A stretch of 25,948 nucleotides of DNA from Hypsibius dujardini (GCA_001579985.1 LRSR01014119.1:1-25948), one strand, 5' to 3'; counted from the stretch's first letter, positions 9,469 to 20,398 are shown. The notes: a model not told the origin generated them from the letters alone. Translations and numbers: made by a program.

Positions 9469-11580
9469 TCAGCCCCTGCTGGTGGTCGAGGACGTCCCGT
9501 CGATCTTGAGGTCTTGGAAGATGTCACCACGATGGTGGAAACCTCTCGAGGCGTGCATCCGATGTGAGACGCTGATGGGTTCCGGCCATCCCGGATCGCC
9601 CTGTGGAAGATAGCCAACGAAAAGCTGTACTCACTTCGCAACATAACAATGGAGCGAAGATTAATGTACAAGACACGACGGACAGTTACTACAGATGGCA
9701 AAGCTAAATCAAACGACAGAGTGACGGACAGCTTATACAAACCGATTATTCAGACGAAAAATTTCGTACCGAGTAAATAACTGGTTTGCCGAATTTATGA
9801 GCCCAACCGCCGAAACGTTCCCATGTCTGCGAAAAACATTAAACAGCCGCATCAACGTGACCGTGAGGCCCGACAAGCTTGGACCATTTCGATTACGGCA
9901 CAAAAACAGGTTAGATTTGAGGAGAAAAAGCACAAATACGTACGGATTCGTGATATTTGATGTTATACCATATGCCCAGAACGACGAGGTACGCCAGAAT
10001 TCCGTTGGGTATAATCCTTCGGCCCAGGTAGGCGGTATGTGGGCCCTGAAAGTGAAAAGGACCAGAAACGGTCAGCCACTGAAAACTCAAATCACACCAA
10101 CCAATCAACCGACCAATCTATCAAATCAACCAACCAATCTATCAAATCAACCGACCAACCAATCAACCAAGTAATCAACCAATCAACTCAACTGACCAAC
10201 CAATCAATCAACCGACCAACCAATGAACCAAGTGATCAACCAATCAACTCAACTGACCAACCAATCAATCAACCGACCAACCAATCAATCGACCAACCAA
10301 CCAATCAACCAATCAACCGATCAATCAATCAAATCAACTGACCAACCAATCAATCAACCGACCAACCAATCAATCGACCAACCAATCAATCGACCAACCA
10401 ACCAATCAACCTAGTAATCAACCAATCAACCATTCAATCAATCAATCAATGGATAACATGACAACGCAGTGTTTAAACGCATTTCAATACATTTCAAAGG
10501 GCTCAAAAACAGGGTTTTGCTTTTAAATAATATATATTTATAATTTGTTTAAATTTATGAAAATATAAATTGATACTAAATAGCGTATTTTTACTTAAAT
10601 CACTTAATTTGCCGTAAATAATAGAAAATTTTAATAAATTGTCATTTAAAAAAATTCAAAATCTGGCCTTTCCATAAATTAAGTTTGTATTTAAATAAAC
10701 CTTGCCGGCGAATTTGTACTAGTACCTATCTTCTAATCATTTTATTTACAATCAAACACATTAATTCTACAACACCACGACAAAGCAATGCAATCGGTTC
10801 CAAGTGAAAAACTGAAACAGCTAATCAATCAATCGACCGAGAATACAGCTGAATTAACAGATCGCAATAATGAGATATCTCGATCATTTGGTGCTGCGTT
10901 TTAGATCCACCGTATATTATGACTTCAGTGAAGCACAGTGTGTGTGCAGTCATAATATACGGGTGGGTCTAAAAAGCAGCACCAATTGGTCGCGACAGTG
11001 CAGCGCATCAATCAACTGAACGGCCGCACGAGTAACTCTCCGGACCGTATATTATGACTGCAGTGAAGCACAGTGGCGTGCAGTCATAATATACGGGTGG
11101 GTCCAAAAAGCAGCACCAATTGGTCGCGACAGTGCAGCGCATCAATCAACTGAACGGCCGCACGAGTAACTCTCCAGACGAGCAACAGACTGCCAGAATT
11201 ACAGCCAAAGAGCACTTCTCCATAATCGCAACACTTACAACAATCGGTTGCAGTTTCTTATAAAACAGCCAATCCCAAGGGAGTCGGTAGAGGCGTTGAA
11301 TCGGATTGAGGAGCTGTCGATCTAGTTCCGGAATAAATTTCGGCTCGTCCGGCGCCAGCTCCTGATCCTTGCACCACTTCTCCCGCCTGCAAGGCAACTC
11401 TACTTAAAAAGAGCTCTTCTTAAACAAATCCGCATGCCAAAGTGGGACGCACCATGCTCGCTCCTCCATTGTCATCTCGGTGGCCAATCGCTCCCGTTCA
11501 TTCATCATCTTCCCCTGGACCATCATCGGCCGATCCCCGAAGTAGTTCTTATTCGGTCCCTTCCCTATGTATTCCGCCAT
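9469..11580 (-). CDS. NDUFB6: Mitochondrial complex I accessory subunit B17 / NDUFB6 (complete, 5 exons)
   Basis: NDUFB6/B17 is a single-span accessory subunit of the membrane arm of NADH:ubiquinone oxidoreductase in the inner mitochondrial membrane. Exons, transcript order: 11580-11453, 11386-11239, 10045-9944, 9826-9770, 9600-9469; total 567 nt, 188 aa, all phases agree. Residues 1-43 are soluble and end ERAW. Exon 2 begins REKWCKDQELAPDEPKF, which matches the family core (W-x-KDQEL), followed by LNPIQRLYRLPWDW. Exon 3 carries the membrane helix (IIPNGILAYLVVLGIWYNIK, residues about 103-121). Exon 4 has TWERFGGWAHKFG and exon 5 GDPGWPEP and ASRGF, as in the insect B17 C-terminus (WTRKGGW, PGDEGYP, ARGF) rather than the human one. 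No exon exceeds 150 nt, so simple open-frame scans miss the gene. It is convergent with XRCC1. Confidence 0.87.
10091..10445 (-). repeat. AATCAACC/AACCAACC minisatellite in NDUFB6 intron 2
   Basis: About 355 bases built from CCAACCAATCAATCAACCGA-like units with 4-bp sub-periodicity; longer 60-70-bp blocks (ACTCAACTGACCAACCAATC) recur. On the NDUFB6 sense strand it reads GGTT/GATT. Confidence 0.95.
10888..11175. repeat. Duplicated palindrome (134-135-bp tandem repeat)
   Basis: The first copy contains a 98-bp palindrome 10888-10985 (TTGGTGCTGC ... GCAGCACCAA, core CGTATATTATGACT). The segment 10909-11041 is repeated at 11044-11175 with few changes. The second hairpin core is GACCGTATATTATGACTGCA pairing with its complement near 11100. 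Each copy ends in the same unique tail (TGGTCGCGACAGTGCAGCGC). Confidence 0.85.
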
Positions 11581-12112
11581 TTTTCAGGTGTGTGTGTGTC
11601 TGCAGAGTGGCACCTGACGCCTGCCTGCTGGCTTCACCGCCTGCGAGGGAGAGAGGGAAAAATAGGAATTAAGATTGACGCGAAATACGTTGAAAAAGTC
11701 AGTGTAATCGAGGCCAAATGCGTGACGTGTAACAGCGAGAGCAAACAGCAGACTGATCCGTTTCAGGTCCTTCGCAATACATGGTGAAATTGAAGATGTT
11801 GTTTCTATTCTATATGACGGTTTGAATAACACACGGCATGCGAGTAAATTTTCGCTTACCCCTTCCAGAAAAAAGACCAAGACAATTTGAGAAGATGTTT
11901 CAAATTTGAGAATATCCGCTGTCCAACCAGCAAACGGGAAAAATTTCGTAAGCAGGCTACTCGTGGTGGGAAAACGAAAACCCAAACAAACCACAAAATT
12001 TGGGATCCTTGTTACAAAATTCGGTGGTAGTTGCAACCGTTACGGTTACCGCTTTTCAGTAACACAGCGTGGTAGTTGTAGGTGGCATTACCACCGCGTT
12101 TCCATTACCGTA

Positions 12113-12240
12113 ATGCCGCGTTAGCTTCGCGCACCTATAGCACCGCCCCAGGTGATTTCCCCCCCCCCCACGCCGTGTGTTATTGCCCGGGCAGTATATA
12201 CTGAAAATGCTGTGTTTGTTGCGCGAAGCTAACGCGGCAG
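12113..12240. mobile_element. Short TIR element with TA flanks (128 bp)
   Basis: A 20-bp perfect inverted repeat, TGCCGCGTTAGCTTCGCGCA at 12114-12133 and its complement at 12220-12239, encloses a C-rich non-coding core. TA is present at 12111-12112 and 12241-12242. The outermost base differs between ends, so this copy may have one degenerate end. Confidence 0.6.
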
Positions 12241-13074
12241 TACAGTACTGTCACGGTTGCCGTTACGTTACAGGCGCTGATTTTATTTTCGCTTTGGATT
12301 TTGTCTGTTTTCAAAGATTATTATTTTCTTTATGGTTTGACGTCGGGTTGTTGATTTAATTTGCCTCTCAGGTACGGGTTATCCAGATATATATTTTAAA
12401 ATTTCACAGCAGTAAGGAAGAGAGCACTGTGATGAGCAATTGGAAAATGAAATGACGCCGCGTTCTCTGCTGTGCGGAGAACGTCGCTCACCCTAAAGCA
12501 TGATTTTCTCTAATCTTCTCTCTGACGTGCAATCGCTTAATTTTGAAATTATGAAAATGGCTGGGGATTCGCCGCATTATTTATCAATATTTATTTTACT
12601 TCACAGGTTTGGAGATGTCCGAATTTCTACACGAATGCCGAATGCCGAAATTCTTGAGGTATCCTCCATGTATATTCAATCGATTGATTGATTGATTGGT
12701 GATTAACTATAAGTTAAGTTAGCGTTAACGTGTGGCGCTTGATTTGTGTGTTCGGCGACCAACCATACCAAAACATTAAATTATCAGCTGATAATACACT
12801 TAATTCCCCACCTAAATATTTTTTTAATCAATACCTCTCGACGTTCTCTATCGATCGGCTGTCGCGAAATTCCAAAATTTCACTGTTTTCGGCTAATTTC
12901 TTTTATCGTTTTATCGCTCCTCACAAATGTGTCGATTGATTGATTGATTGATTTATCGTCGTTTTTTCGCTGAATTTTCAGCGTGAATTTTCTTTTCTTT
13001 CGGGTTTCATCTCTTGTTATTATTCACGCAGAAATCTCAAGGAAACTTTACCGCGATTGGAATTTTACTAAGAT

Positions 13075-13080
13075 TTTATT
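13075..13080 (-). terminator. Putative polyadenylation signal of NOX5
   Basis: AATAAA on the minus strand, about 295 nt after the NOX5 stop codon, is the first such hexamer downstream. Position and motif only. Confidence 0.45.
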
Positions 13081-13374
13081 CGTGCCGTTTTGGTACCGGG
13101 ATTCTGCAGAACGGGACTTCTACTAAGACCGAAATTAATTCCTCCACTTCCACTTTCTGCATAAACTGACTTGCAATGTTCGTGCAAGTATCGAAGTGTT
13201 AAACCTTTCAGAAAAAAGTTAATGCATTCGCTTGCACGGGTAAGAAGAACAAGTGCAATATCACAAATAAGATTAAAAAAGATCTGACCGGAAAAAGTGC
13301 TGTTTAAAAAACGGGCCTTACGAGCATTAAAGGGCGAAAAGGGTCCGCAAAAAAGCGGAATAAAAAACACAGAC

Positions 13375-16300
13375 TCAAAAGGATTCTTTGGAGAACTCAA
13401 AGTCAAACTCTCCACAGTGGCGACGGACCACTCCGGCCAGCACCGGCGGTCCGCAGTAGAAGACGGAAACACGGCCACGCTTGTTTCGGTTGATGTTCTC
13501 AAAGATCTAAGACAGGAAATACGATTACATACAGTCGTCTTAAGGAACAAACTAACAAAGGGACACGCAGGCAAGTCGACAAACCGACACAGACAGAGAA
13601 CCCCGATAAACAAATGGGCAGACAGAGACAAGACAGGGAGCTGAGACAATCATGAATCCAAACAGTCAGATAGACAGAAAACACAGACAAACAGACAGGA
13701 ACACATACAGACAAACAGACAGGAAACACAGACAGACCGACAAACAGACAGGAACACAGAGAAACAGATAAACAGACAGGAATACAGACCAACAGACAGA
13801 CAAACAGACAGGAACACAGACAAACAGATAAACAGACAGGAATACAGACAAACAGACAGACAAACAGACAGGAACACAGACAAACAGATAAACAGACAGG
13901 AATACAGACAAACATGCAGAAAGACAGGAGGGCAGACAGTTGGGTAACCGAACAAATGCCCAGACAAACAGACAAGCCGATCTGGGAAATAGACAGTCAG
14001 GCAAATAGACAAACAGGAAGAAGGACAGCCAGAAAAACAGATAGGTAAACAGACAGAGAAGTAATCAGACGGCACATACATTCTGCCAATTCGGTCGCCC
14101 AGGGATAGCGCGCGAGCGAATTCCCGTGATCAAGTCGCGGTTGTGTTTCTCGTAAAAGACGTCCAGAGCGGTGGTCAAGGCAAAGGCATACAAGTCGGCC
14201 ATGCGCGTGGCAGAGGTGACGTAAATCTGAATGTCGATCAACTTGTCTAAATCATTCTCCAGCGACTGTTCGGCGTCCAGCTGCTCGAGCAGTTCGACAA
14301 ACCACTCGATGCTGCGCTGATTCGGCACGACCCAGATGAAATTCACCTGAAAAACCTAAAAATAGTTAGACAATATTTGGTGATAAAAATGAGGCACAGC
14401 AGCAACTGCACAAACAACGAACAGAAAGGCCAGCAAAATTCGACTCAGACACACAGGCACAGTCAAAACCGTACATTCCAAGTCAAATATCCGCCCGGCC
14501 GACAAACCGACCGTCCAATTAACGGAGACAACTTGAATTCAACAATTGAGGGCAAACAACCAGACCTTACGAGAGACACTGAGATATCTTCCTGCTTATC
14601 AATCTATTCCTTTCTCTCTGTCTGTCTTCCTGCCTGTCTGTCTGTCGATCTATCTGACTGACTGTCTATCGCATTTGTCTGTGTCTGTCTGTCTGTCTGT
14701 CTGTCTGTCAATCTATCTGACTGACTGTCTATCGCATTTGTCTGCCTGTCTGAATAAAAACTCAAAGAGAAATTCTTCACCTTCTTCAGATGCGCAGACT
14801 GTCCCATAGCCCTGTGAGGACTCCATTCGTGGGCGCATTCCGGACAGACCGCCTTGTCAGCTCGGTGGCGGTACATGATGCTTTGGAGGATTGAGGCAAA
14901 CGGCGTCACACCGATGCCCGCACAGATCAAGACCGCATGTTCAGCCATGAAGATCTGTCCGGAAGGCGTTCCGTAAGGTCCATCCACATAAATCTATATA
15001 ATCAAAAGCACGGTCCAACACAGCAGGAAATTTCGTGGTGACAGGATATGACTAATTAGCCGAACATATACTGTACCGGCACATGGAGAGATCGCACCGG
15101 CTGTCCGCGAACCGATGCTCGCTTCTTGTACATCACCGAGGGCTGCTGATGACTGGCCGCGAACAGGCGCATCGGAACCGCTTGCCCGTCCGTCTTCACG
15201 CCTCCGCAGTTGCGCTCGTGGTTCTTGAAGTACTGATGCAAGCGTCGGGTCCACTGTCCCATGCAGCGGATGTGCAGCGTCACCTCGTCTACAGTCAAGA
15301 AAGACAATTTCACTGCAAGTTATCGTATCATACTGGACATGTAAAGGGATGCGAGATGGACGTATAAAAAAAAGAGATTTACTCGCAGACAGACAGAAAC
15401 AGACAAACACAGAACAGACAGACAAATAGACAGACAGACATACAGACAGACAGGGAGATAAGAGGTAAAGGGATTATTTGCAGATGGACAGACAGACGAA
15501 CACCAAAAGGCTGCAAAAATAATCGCCCGGCGAAGAGACTCCATTCAAGTTAGCAGATAGGGCTCATACCTTGGTTTTCTGGGCAACTGCTGAGAGTGAA
15601 CGGATGCCATTCAAACCACGCGATATTTGGAATGTTGATGAAGATGTAGTCTCCCGGGTTGAAGTTGAAACAAGGTGGATGGTTCATGGTAAGCTGGGTG
15701 ACCTGTGCGAGTGTGAGACAGTAAGAGAACTATATTCACAGGCCCCACAACCGCAGCGGGAACAGAAGTTGGCGACTTGGATGAGACAAACCCCGGATTG
15801 CCACAAAACCACGTCCTTGATGTAGAACTCCCCTCCGATCAATTGTCGCACACAACGAGTCATACTGATCTTTTCCAAAATGTAAATCGTTCCGGGAACT
15901 ATGATGAACTTCCAGAACTTGTCGCTGTGCAGGATCAGCAGGATCATGAAGGGGATGTAGAGCAGGTGAGTAAAGAAGAAAATCTGCAAGGAAGAAAGAA
16001 CAGATGAGGCAAACCTGAAGCCTGCCTGACTACCTAAGCCTGAAGCCTGCCTGACTGCCTAAGCCTGAAGCCTGCCTGACTGCTTGAAGCTTGAAGCAAA
16101 CTAAAAAAACCTCGTCAGTCGAACAAACCTCGAACAATCCCGATCGCCGAACAACCGCCAGTGAGCAAAAGAAGATGATGACATAGGCAATGATGATGGG
16201 CCATCCGGTAATAGACGTGATATGAGCCCCAGAAATCCAACCAATGTCATTCTTCGTGGAAAATAGAAAATCCGTGTAGGTCAGATTTCCGACTCTCTCT

Positions 16301-16981
16301 TCCTCCAAGCAATCTGCAAAGAACAAAACACCATCAATTGAAATAGACTTAACGTTCACTGTGCTAATAGATGAGATGCTGTATGTCAAAACTGGACGTT
16401 CGCAAAATGTTTTCCGATAAAAAAATGATAACCGTCTGTTTTCATATGTTCCAGGAAAAAAATGTTTGTCTTTAACGATCGGCTATGATCTAGCCGTTAA
16501 ATACTGTAACCTACGGAAATGCAGCATATGCATGACGAAATGGCCCAATGTGCAGACGCCCACCACGTAGCCGATGACCTTGTGCGCGTAGATGGCCACA
16601 TCCACCGGTAGATACGGTCCCAGGCGGGTATTGCGGAGGAGAGTCAGGGTGCGACGGAGCATGAAAACCACCAACAGCATGCAGTTCCAGTTCAGGTTCA
16701 TGCCGAATCCGTGCGCGACAGCGTAGTACGGCAGACAGTTCTCGGTACTGATTACATCTAGATAGAACAGTGAGACCTGCACTCCATCACTCTAGACCCA
16801 TGGACAGACAGACTGACTGACTGACTGACAGACTGACAGACAGACAGACAGACAGGCAGGTAGACAGACAAACAGAGAGGCAGGTAGACAGACAGACATA
16901 CAAACAGGCAGGCAGGTAGACAGACAGATAGACAAACAGACAGACAGGCAGGTAGACAGACAGATAGACAAACAGTCAGTC

Positions 16982-17036
<55 letters not shown>

Positions 17037-19598
17037 AAAACAGACAGGCAGGCAGGTAGACAGACAGACATACAGGCAGGCAGGTACACAGACAGATAGC
17101 CAAACAGACAGACAGACGCGGAACGAAGAAATTAACTAATACTCACGGTTTTCGTACACCGCCCACAGCGAGCCGTAAAGATAGAAAGCGATGAGGGAGA
17201 TGGCGTAGATGACGGACCAAGCGAACTCCGTGGGGTTGTGCTTGATGTAATTGGGAGTGAGGAAATACGGCGGGCAGAGCTTGGATTGTCGCTTTTTCCG
17301 CGTCATCGACGGACCTTTGGCTTCTGGGGGTCGCAGAAAGCGAGATGCCCTGTAAATCGCATGTGAAAACTTCAGACTGCCCAAGTTTCAGTCGATTGAA
17401 CGCAATTCTCGGTGGTTACTACGTGGTTTATTTATCGCTTAGGTCTAAATAGCTTTCTTTGCGTTCAAAACCTACGAAATCTGAAGGGTGCCAATCCATT
17501 CCGGGGACTTTTCCAGCATCGTCTTCAGTTCGTCGAATGAAACCACGCCGTCCTGGTTCGAGTCGACAGCCTCAAACAGCATCCGAGTCATGTAATCGAT
17601 CTGCTGCGGTCCGATGGCGAGGGCGTTGTCGTCGATGGCGGACGATAGGACGGCGCTGAATTCTTGCGTATCAATGGCACCGTTTCCTATGCAATAGAAC
17701 AGTCAAAATCCCAAGTTATTTGCAGGGAAGACAACTAACAGCAAAAAGTTAAATACGCGGCAATGGAAGACTGAAAGACGGGCAGATAGACAAAGAGAAA
17801 GCAGAGACGCACAGGCAAATAGACAGAGACGAGGCATATAGGCAGACAGACAGGAAGACAGACAAACAGGAAGACGGATGGACAGGAAGACAGACAAACA
17901 GGAAGACAGACAAACAGGCAGACGGATGGACAAACAGGCAGACGGATGGACAAACAGGCAGACGGATGGACAGACGGACAGACAGACAGACAGATGGACA
18001 GACAGATGGACAGACAGATGGACAGACAGACAGAGACAGACAGATAGACAGATAGCCAGACACAAACAGGAGGACAAACAGACAGACAATGATATCTTAC
18101 CGTCAACGTCGTACATGTCGAAAATTAGCTTCAATTTCTGACAGGCGCACGATCTCGTCAACATTGACAGCTGCGACAACAGCTCCCCGACGGTCACGTA
18201 TCCGACGCGGTGGATATCAAAGATGGCGAAAAGTCGCTCTCCGTAAAAGGCCTATAGAAAAAAAAGGTCAAATACATCTCATTTCTTAAGCACCAGTGGG
18301 AAAACTTGGCCCCCAACTTCAAGCAACTTCACATCGAGTTCTTACGTGTTCAATCTCCAGAATCTTTTTGAACATCACCAGATCAACGTGAGCTTCCTTG
18401 GCCATTCCGCCCATCCGCACCTCGATCCACTTAAGCCATTGCTGATCCTCGGCTGTGCTGCAAAAGCAGATTCAAAAACCATACAACTCATCAAGGTTCA
18501 ACGAAAAGTCAAAGTGGAACATCGCGGCTTTTATCAAATTAATCGATTAATCAATTAATCAAATCAATCGATCAATCAATTGTATTAATCAGTAAATCAA
18601 AGAATCAAGCGATAGGTTATATTACATCGTATCACTGTGTTCCATTTCTAAGCAGCAGACGAAAACGAAGTTTCACATTCACCACTATTATTGTCCACCA
18701 GCCATTATCTGTTGGCCAATCAAACCATTTTCCCATCCTGATCCTTCCTTCACTCACTTTTGCGGATTATGCTTGTGGGGTCCCCCCTCGGAGGAAGGTT
18801 GCAGTGAGGCGGAATCCACCTTGTGGACGTACATCAAGTGCTGACTCCGCAGCAGCTGGCGTCCCGGGACCTGAAGGAAATCTTGATCGACCTTCTCCAC
18901 ATCCTGCTCGTCATGCTTGGGCTCTGCAAAGTAGAAAGGTCTGAATGAAATGGCGCAAGTAGAAAAGTCTAAATGAAATGGCGCAAGTAGAAACCAATCA
19001 CTTACGCAAGGTTGCACCAGTACACAATAACACCGTTTTTATAAGCAGCGCCGCATATCACGAAAAACTCAGACAATCTAAAAGTAGCTCTTCAAATCGA
19101 TTCAACATTTGCATTCTAATGTAAAAATAATTTTTGAAATAAAAATAAATAAATGTACCATGTGTCAATTCAAAGGGCTCTACAAAAGGGACCATGAAGA
19201 AAAAGGCGCAAATAGAAATGAATCACTTTGGCAAGGCAGGACTAGTAAACAGTAACACGCTTTTCACGAAAAGTGCCACATACTCCAGAAAACTCTGGAA
19301 GTCTACATTCAACTCCTTAAAACGATTCGCCACTTGTAATTCACTAGCCAAATAATTTTATAAACCAAAACAAATATTCGTGAGAATTCAAAGTAAACCG
19401 GAAGAGCTTTATTGAAAGAATGCTGATCACCATTAAAAAGCACCATTAAGGCGTTCGCTTGATTGATCGCTTGATTGATTTATTAAATTGATCTGCAACG
19501 GGATTATTCACATAAAAATAGCCACGAAAGCGGACAGCCAAGAAACGCCTACCATACTTACTCCATCGTTTGCTGAGATTCTTGATGATCCGCGACAT
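13375..19598 (-). CDS. NOX5: NOX5-type calcium-regulated NADPH oxidase (complete, 14 exons)
   Basis: NOX5 moves electrons from cytosolic NADPH through FAD and two hemes to O2, giving superoxide outside the cytosol; Ca2+ binding to N-terminal EF-hands activates it. Exons, transcript order: 19598-19562, 18923-18758, 18457-18346, 18251-18101, 17686-17476, 17349-17147, 16757-16515, 16313-16129, 15983-15792, 15702-15570, 15288-15077, 14993-14781, 14346-14080, 13506-13375; 2457 nt, 818 aa. The short first exon (MSRIIKNLSKRW) is fixed by a GTAAGT donor and matching phase. EF-hand loops: 117-128 degenerate (His and Val at ligand positions 3 and 5), 153-164 and 197-208 canonical. Heme ligands: H352/H366 (H-x13-H) and H442/H455 (H-x12-H). 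FAD site HPFTLSS at 533-539; DGPYGTP near 619-625; nucleotide site CAGIGVTP at 639-646, where the usual first Gly is Cys; CGPP 793-796; terminal Phe. Confidence 0.96.
13650..14060 (-). repeat. GACA array with 60-bp higher-order units in NOX5 intron 13
   Basis: GACA-type repeats (CTGT on the sense strand) fill most of intron 13507-14079. Between 13741 and 13920 they form three nearly identical 60-bp units alternating GGAACACAGA and GGAATACAGA. Confidence 0.95.
14611..14753 (-). repeat. CTGT array in NOX5 intron 12, opposite orientation
   Basis: CTGT units on the plus strand (GACA on the gene's sense strand), with a duplicated block ATCTATCTGACTGACTGTCT, sit in intron 14347-14780. Confidence 0.9.
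15387..15498 (-). repeat. GACA array in NOX5 intron 10
   Basis: Degenerate GACA repeats in the intron 15289-15569; CTGT on the sense strand. Confidence 0.85.
16801..17117 (-). repeat. GACA/GGCA array in NOX5 intron 6
   Basis: About 315 bases of GACA with GGCAGGTAGACAGACA higher-order blocks and an uninterrupted (GACA) run near 16982-17035, filling intron 16758-17146. Confidence 0.95.
17780..18088 (-). repeat. GACA/GACGGATG array in NOX5 intron 4
   Basis: GACA repeats with 20-bp ACAAACAGGCAGACGGATGG and 12-bp GACAGACAGATG periodicities in intron 17687-18100, between the first and second halves of the canonical EF-hand loop. Confidence 0.95.
18924..19561 (-). other. NOX5 intron 1
   Basis: This 638-base intron separates the 12-codon first exon from exon 2. 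It contains short related segments (GAAATGGCGCAAGTAGAAA is doubled near 18950-18992 and resembled near 19202) but no coding signal. Confidence 0.7.
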
Positions 19599-19828
19599 CC
19601 TAGCCGGTGGATGGGTAGATGGCGGCCACCCTCAGGGAGAGTCGGGAAGAGTCGCTGGGGTGCTTTAATGGTGAGAAGAACTGGCCGACAAAAATAGCGC
19701 CCCAATAACTTACACTTCTCCACCTGCGTGTGCGCTCTCTCTGGCGCGGAAGGAGGTTAATGCCTTTCGGAGAATTTGAATAGGCTCATAGAAAGTTTGG
19801 TCGCCAGACAGAGGGGAGGACAATATTA

Positions 19829-19984
19829 CTGTACTGTCGCGATTCTAACGGCCGTTTTTTGGCCCTACCAGTAAATTACGACCCCCGGGCCCTTGCCGGG
19901 CTGGAATTGAATCCGTGACGTCACACAGAGTGTTGCACGGCGGGAGGCGGGGCTAAGCTGGCCGCTAGAATCGCGACAGTACAG
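19829..19984. mobile_element. MITE-like element with TA flanks (156 bp) upstream of NOX5
   Basis: The ends are CTGTACTGTCGCGATTCTA(A/G)CGGCC in inverted orientation, about 25 bp with one mismatch. TA is at 19827-19828 and 19985-19986. The GC-rich interior is non-coding. It lies about 230 bases upstream of the NOX5 start codon. Confidence 0.8.
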
Positions 19985-20398
19985 TAATGTGTGCAGAGTG
20001 AGTTGCAGTTTTAACTTTTGTTCAGCTCGGCCATCGTCCTGCTGCAGTCAGTATGAGTAGTGCATACTCATACTTAAGTGGGCATGAAAAACAGCTGTTG
20101 CTTGCTGCATTCAATCCAGTTCCATTGGAAATGGATGGAAGTGGAGTTGGTCTATTGTGAAAGGCGCCAATCCGGACGGACCGGTCAGTCACTCACCCCC
20201 GTTTTTCTGTGTGTGTTTTGTGTGTGTGTTTTTTTATATTTCCGTCACTCAGAGTCAAAGGTCAGAATATACTAGTATACTTTGACAAATGACAAGCGTT
20301 CCTTATTACACTATTTACACTTGATGGCTCTGCGGTTTCTGCACATGTATTTGCTCATTTCTATTGATTCAACGGGAAGTCAATCAAAGATTGATTCA

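Larger units (their letters stand above)
10046..11238 (-). other. NDUFB6 intron 2 (1.2 kb)
   Basis: The largest intron of the gene. It contains an AATC/AACC minisatellite at its 3' end (10091-10445), an AT-rich stretch (10450-10880) and the duplicated hairpin at 10888-11175. No exon is required between the flanking phase-0 exons. Confidence 0.8.
11581..13374. other. Intergenic region between NDUFB6 and NOX5
   Basis: It holds the NDUFB6 5' flank, one short TIR element (12113-12240), short GATT runs (12678-12697, 12935-12952) and the NOX5 3' UTR. Just upstream of NDUFB6 a CAGGTG ... CACCTG inverted pair brackets a GT run (11586-11616). No splice-consistent gene was found. Confidence 0.55.

Noticed and set aside
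9429-9740. 103-codon minus-strand open frame
   Set aside because: The true reading there is NDUFB6 exon 5 in another frame (9600-9469), which continues the spliced protein and matches the family C-terminus.
9797-10174. Plus-strand 125-codon frame
   Set aside because: It overlaps NDUFB6 exons 3 and 4 antisense and runs into the AATC minisatellite; no family similarity.
10888-11175. Hairpins as tRNA or structured RNA genes
   Set aside because: No tRNA arm pattern or conserved loops; the symmetry is that of a simple long palindrome.
12500-12660. Possible small plus-strand exon (ATGAAAATGGCTGG, then an AG-bounded segment before GTATCC)
   Set aside because: No partner exon, no recognisable protein and low-complexity context; splice-like bases alone are too weak.
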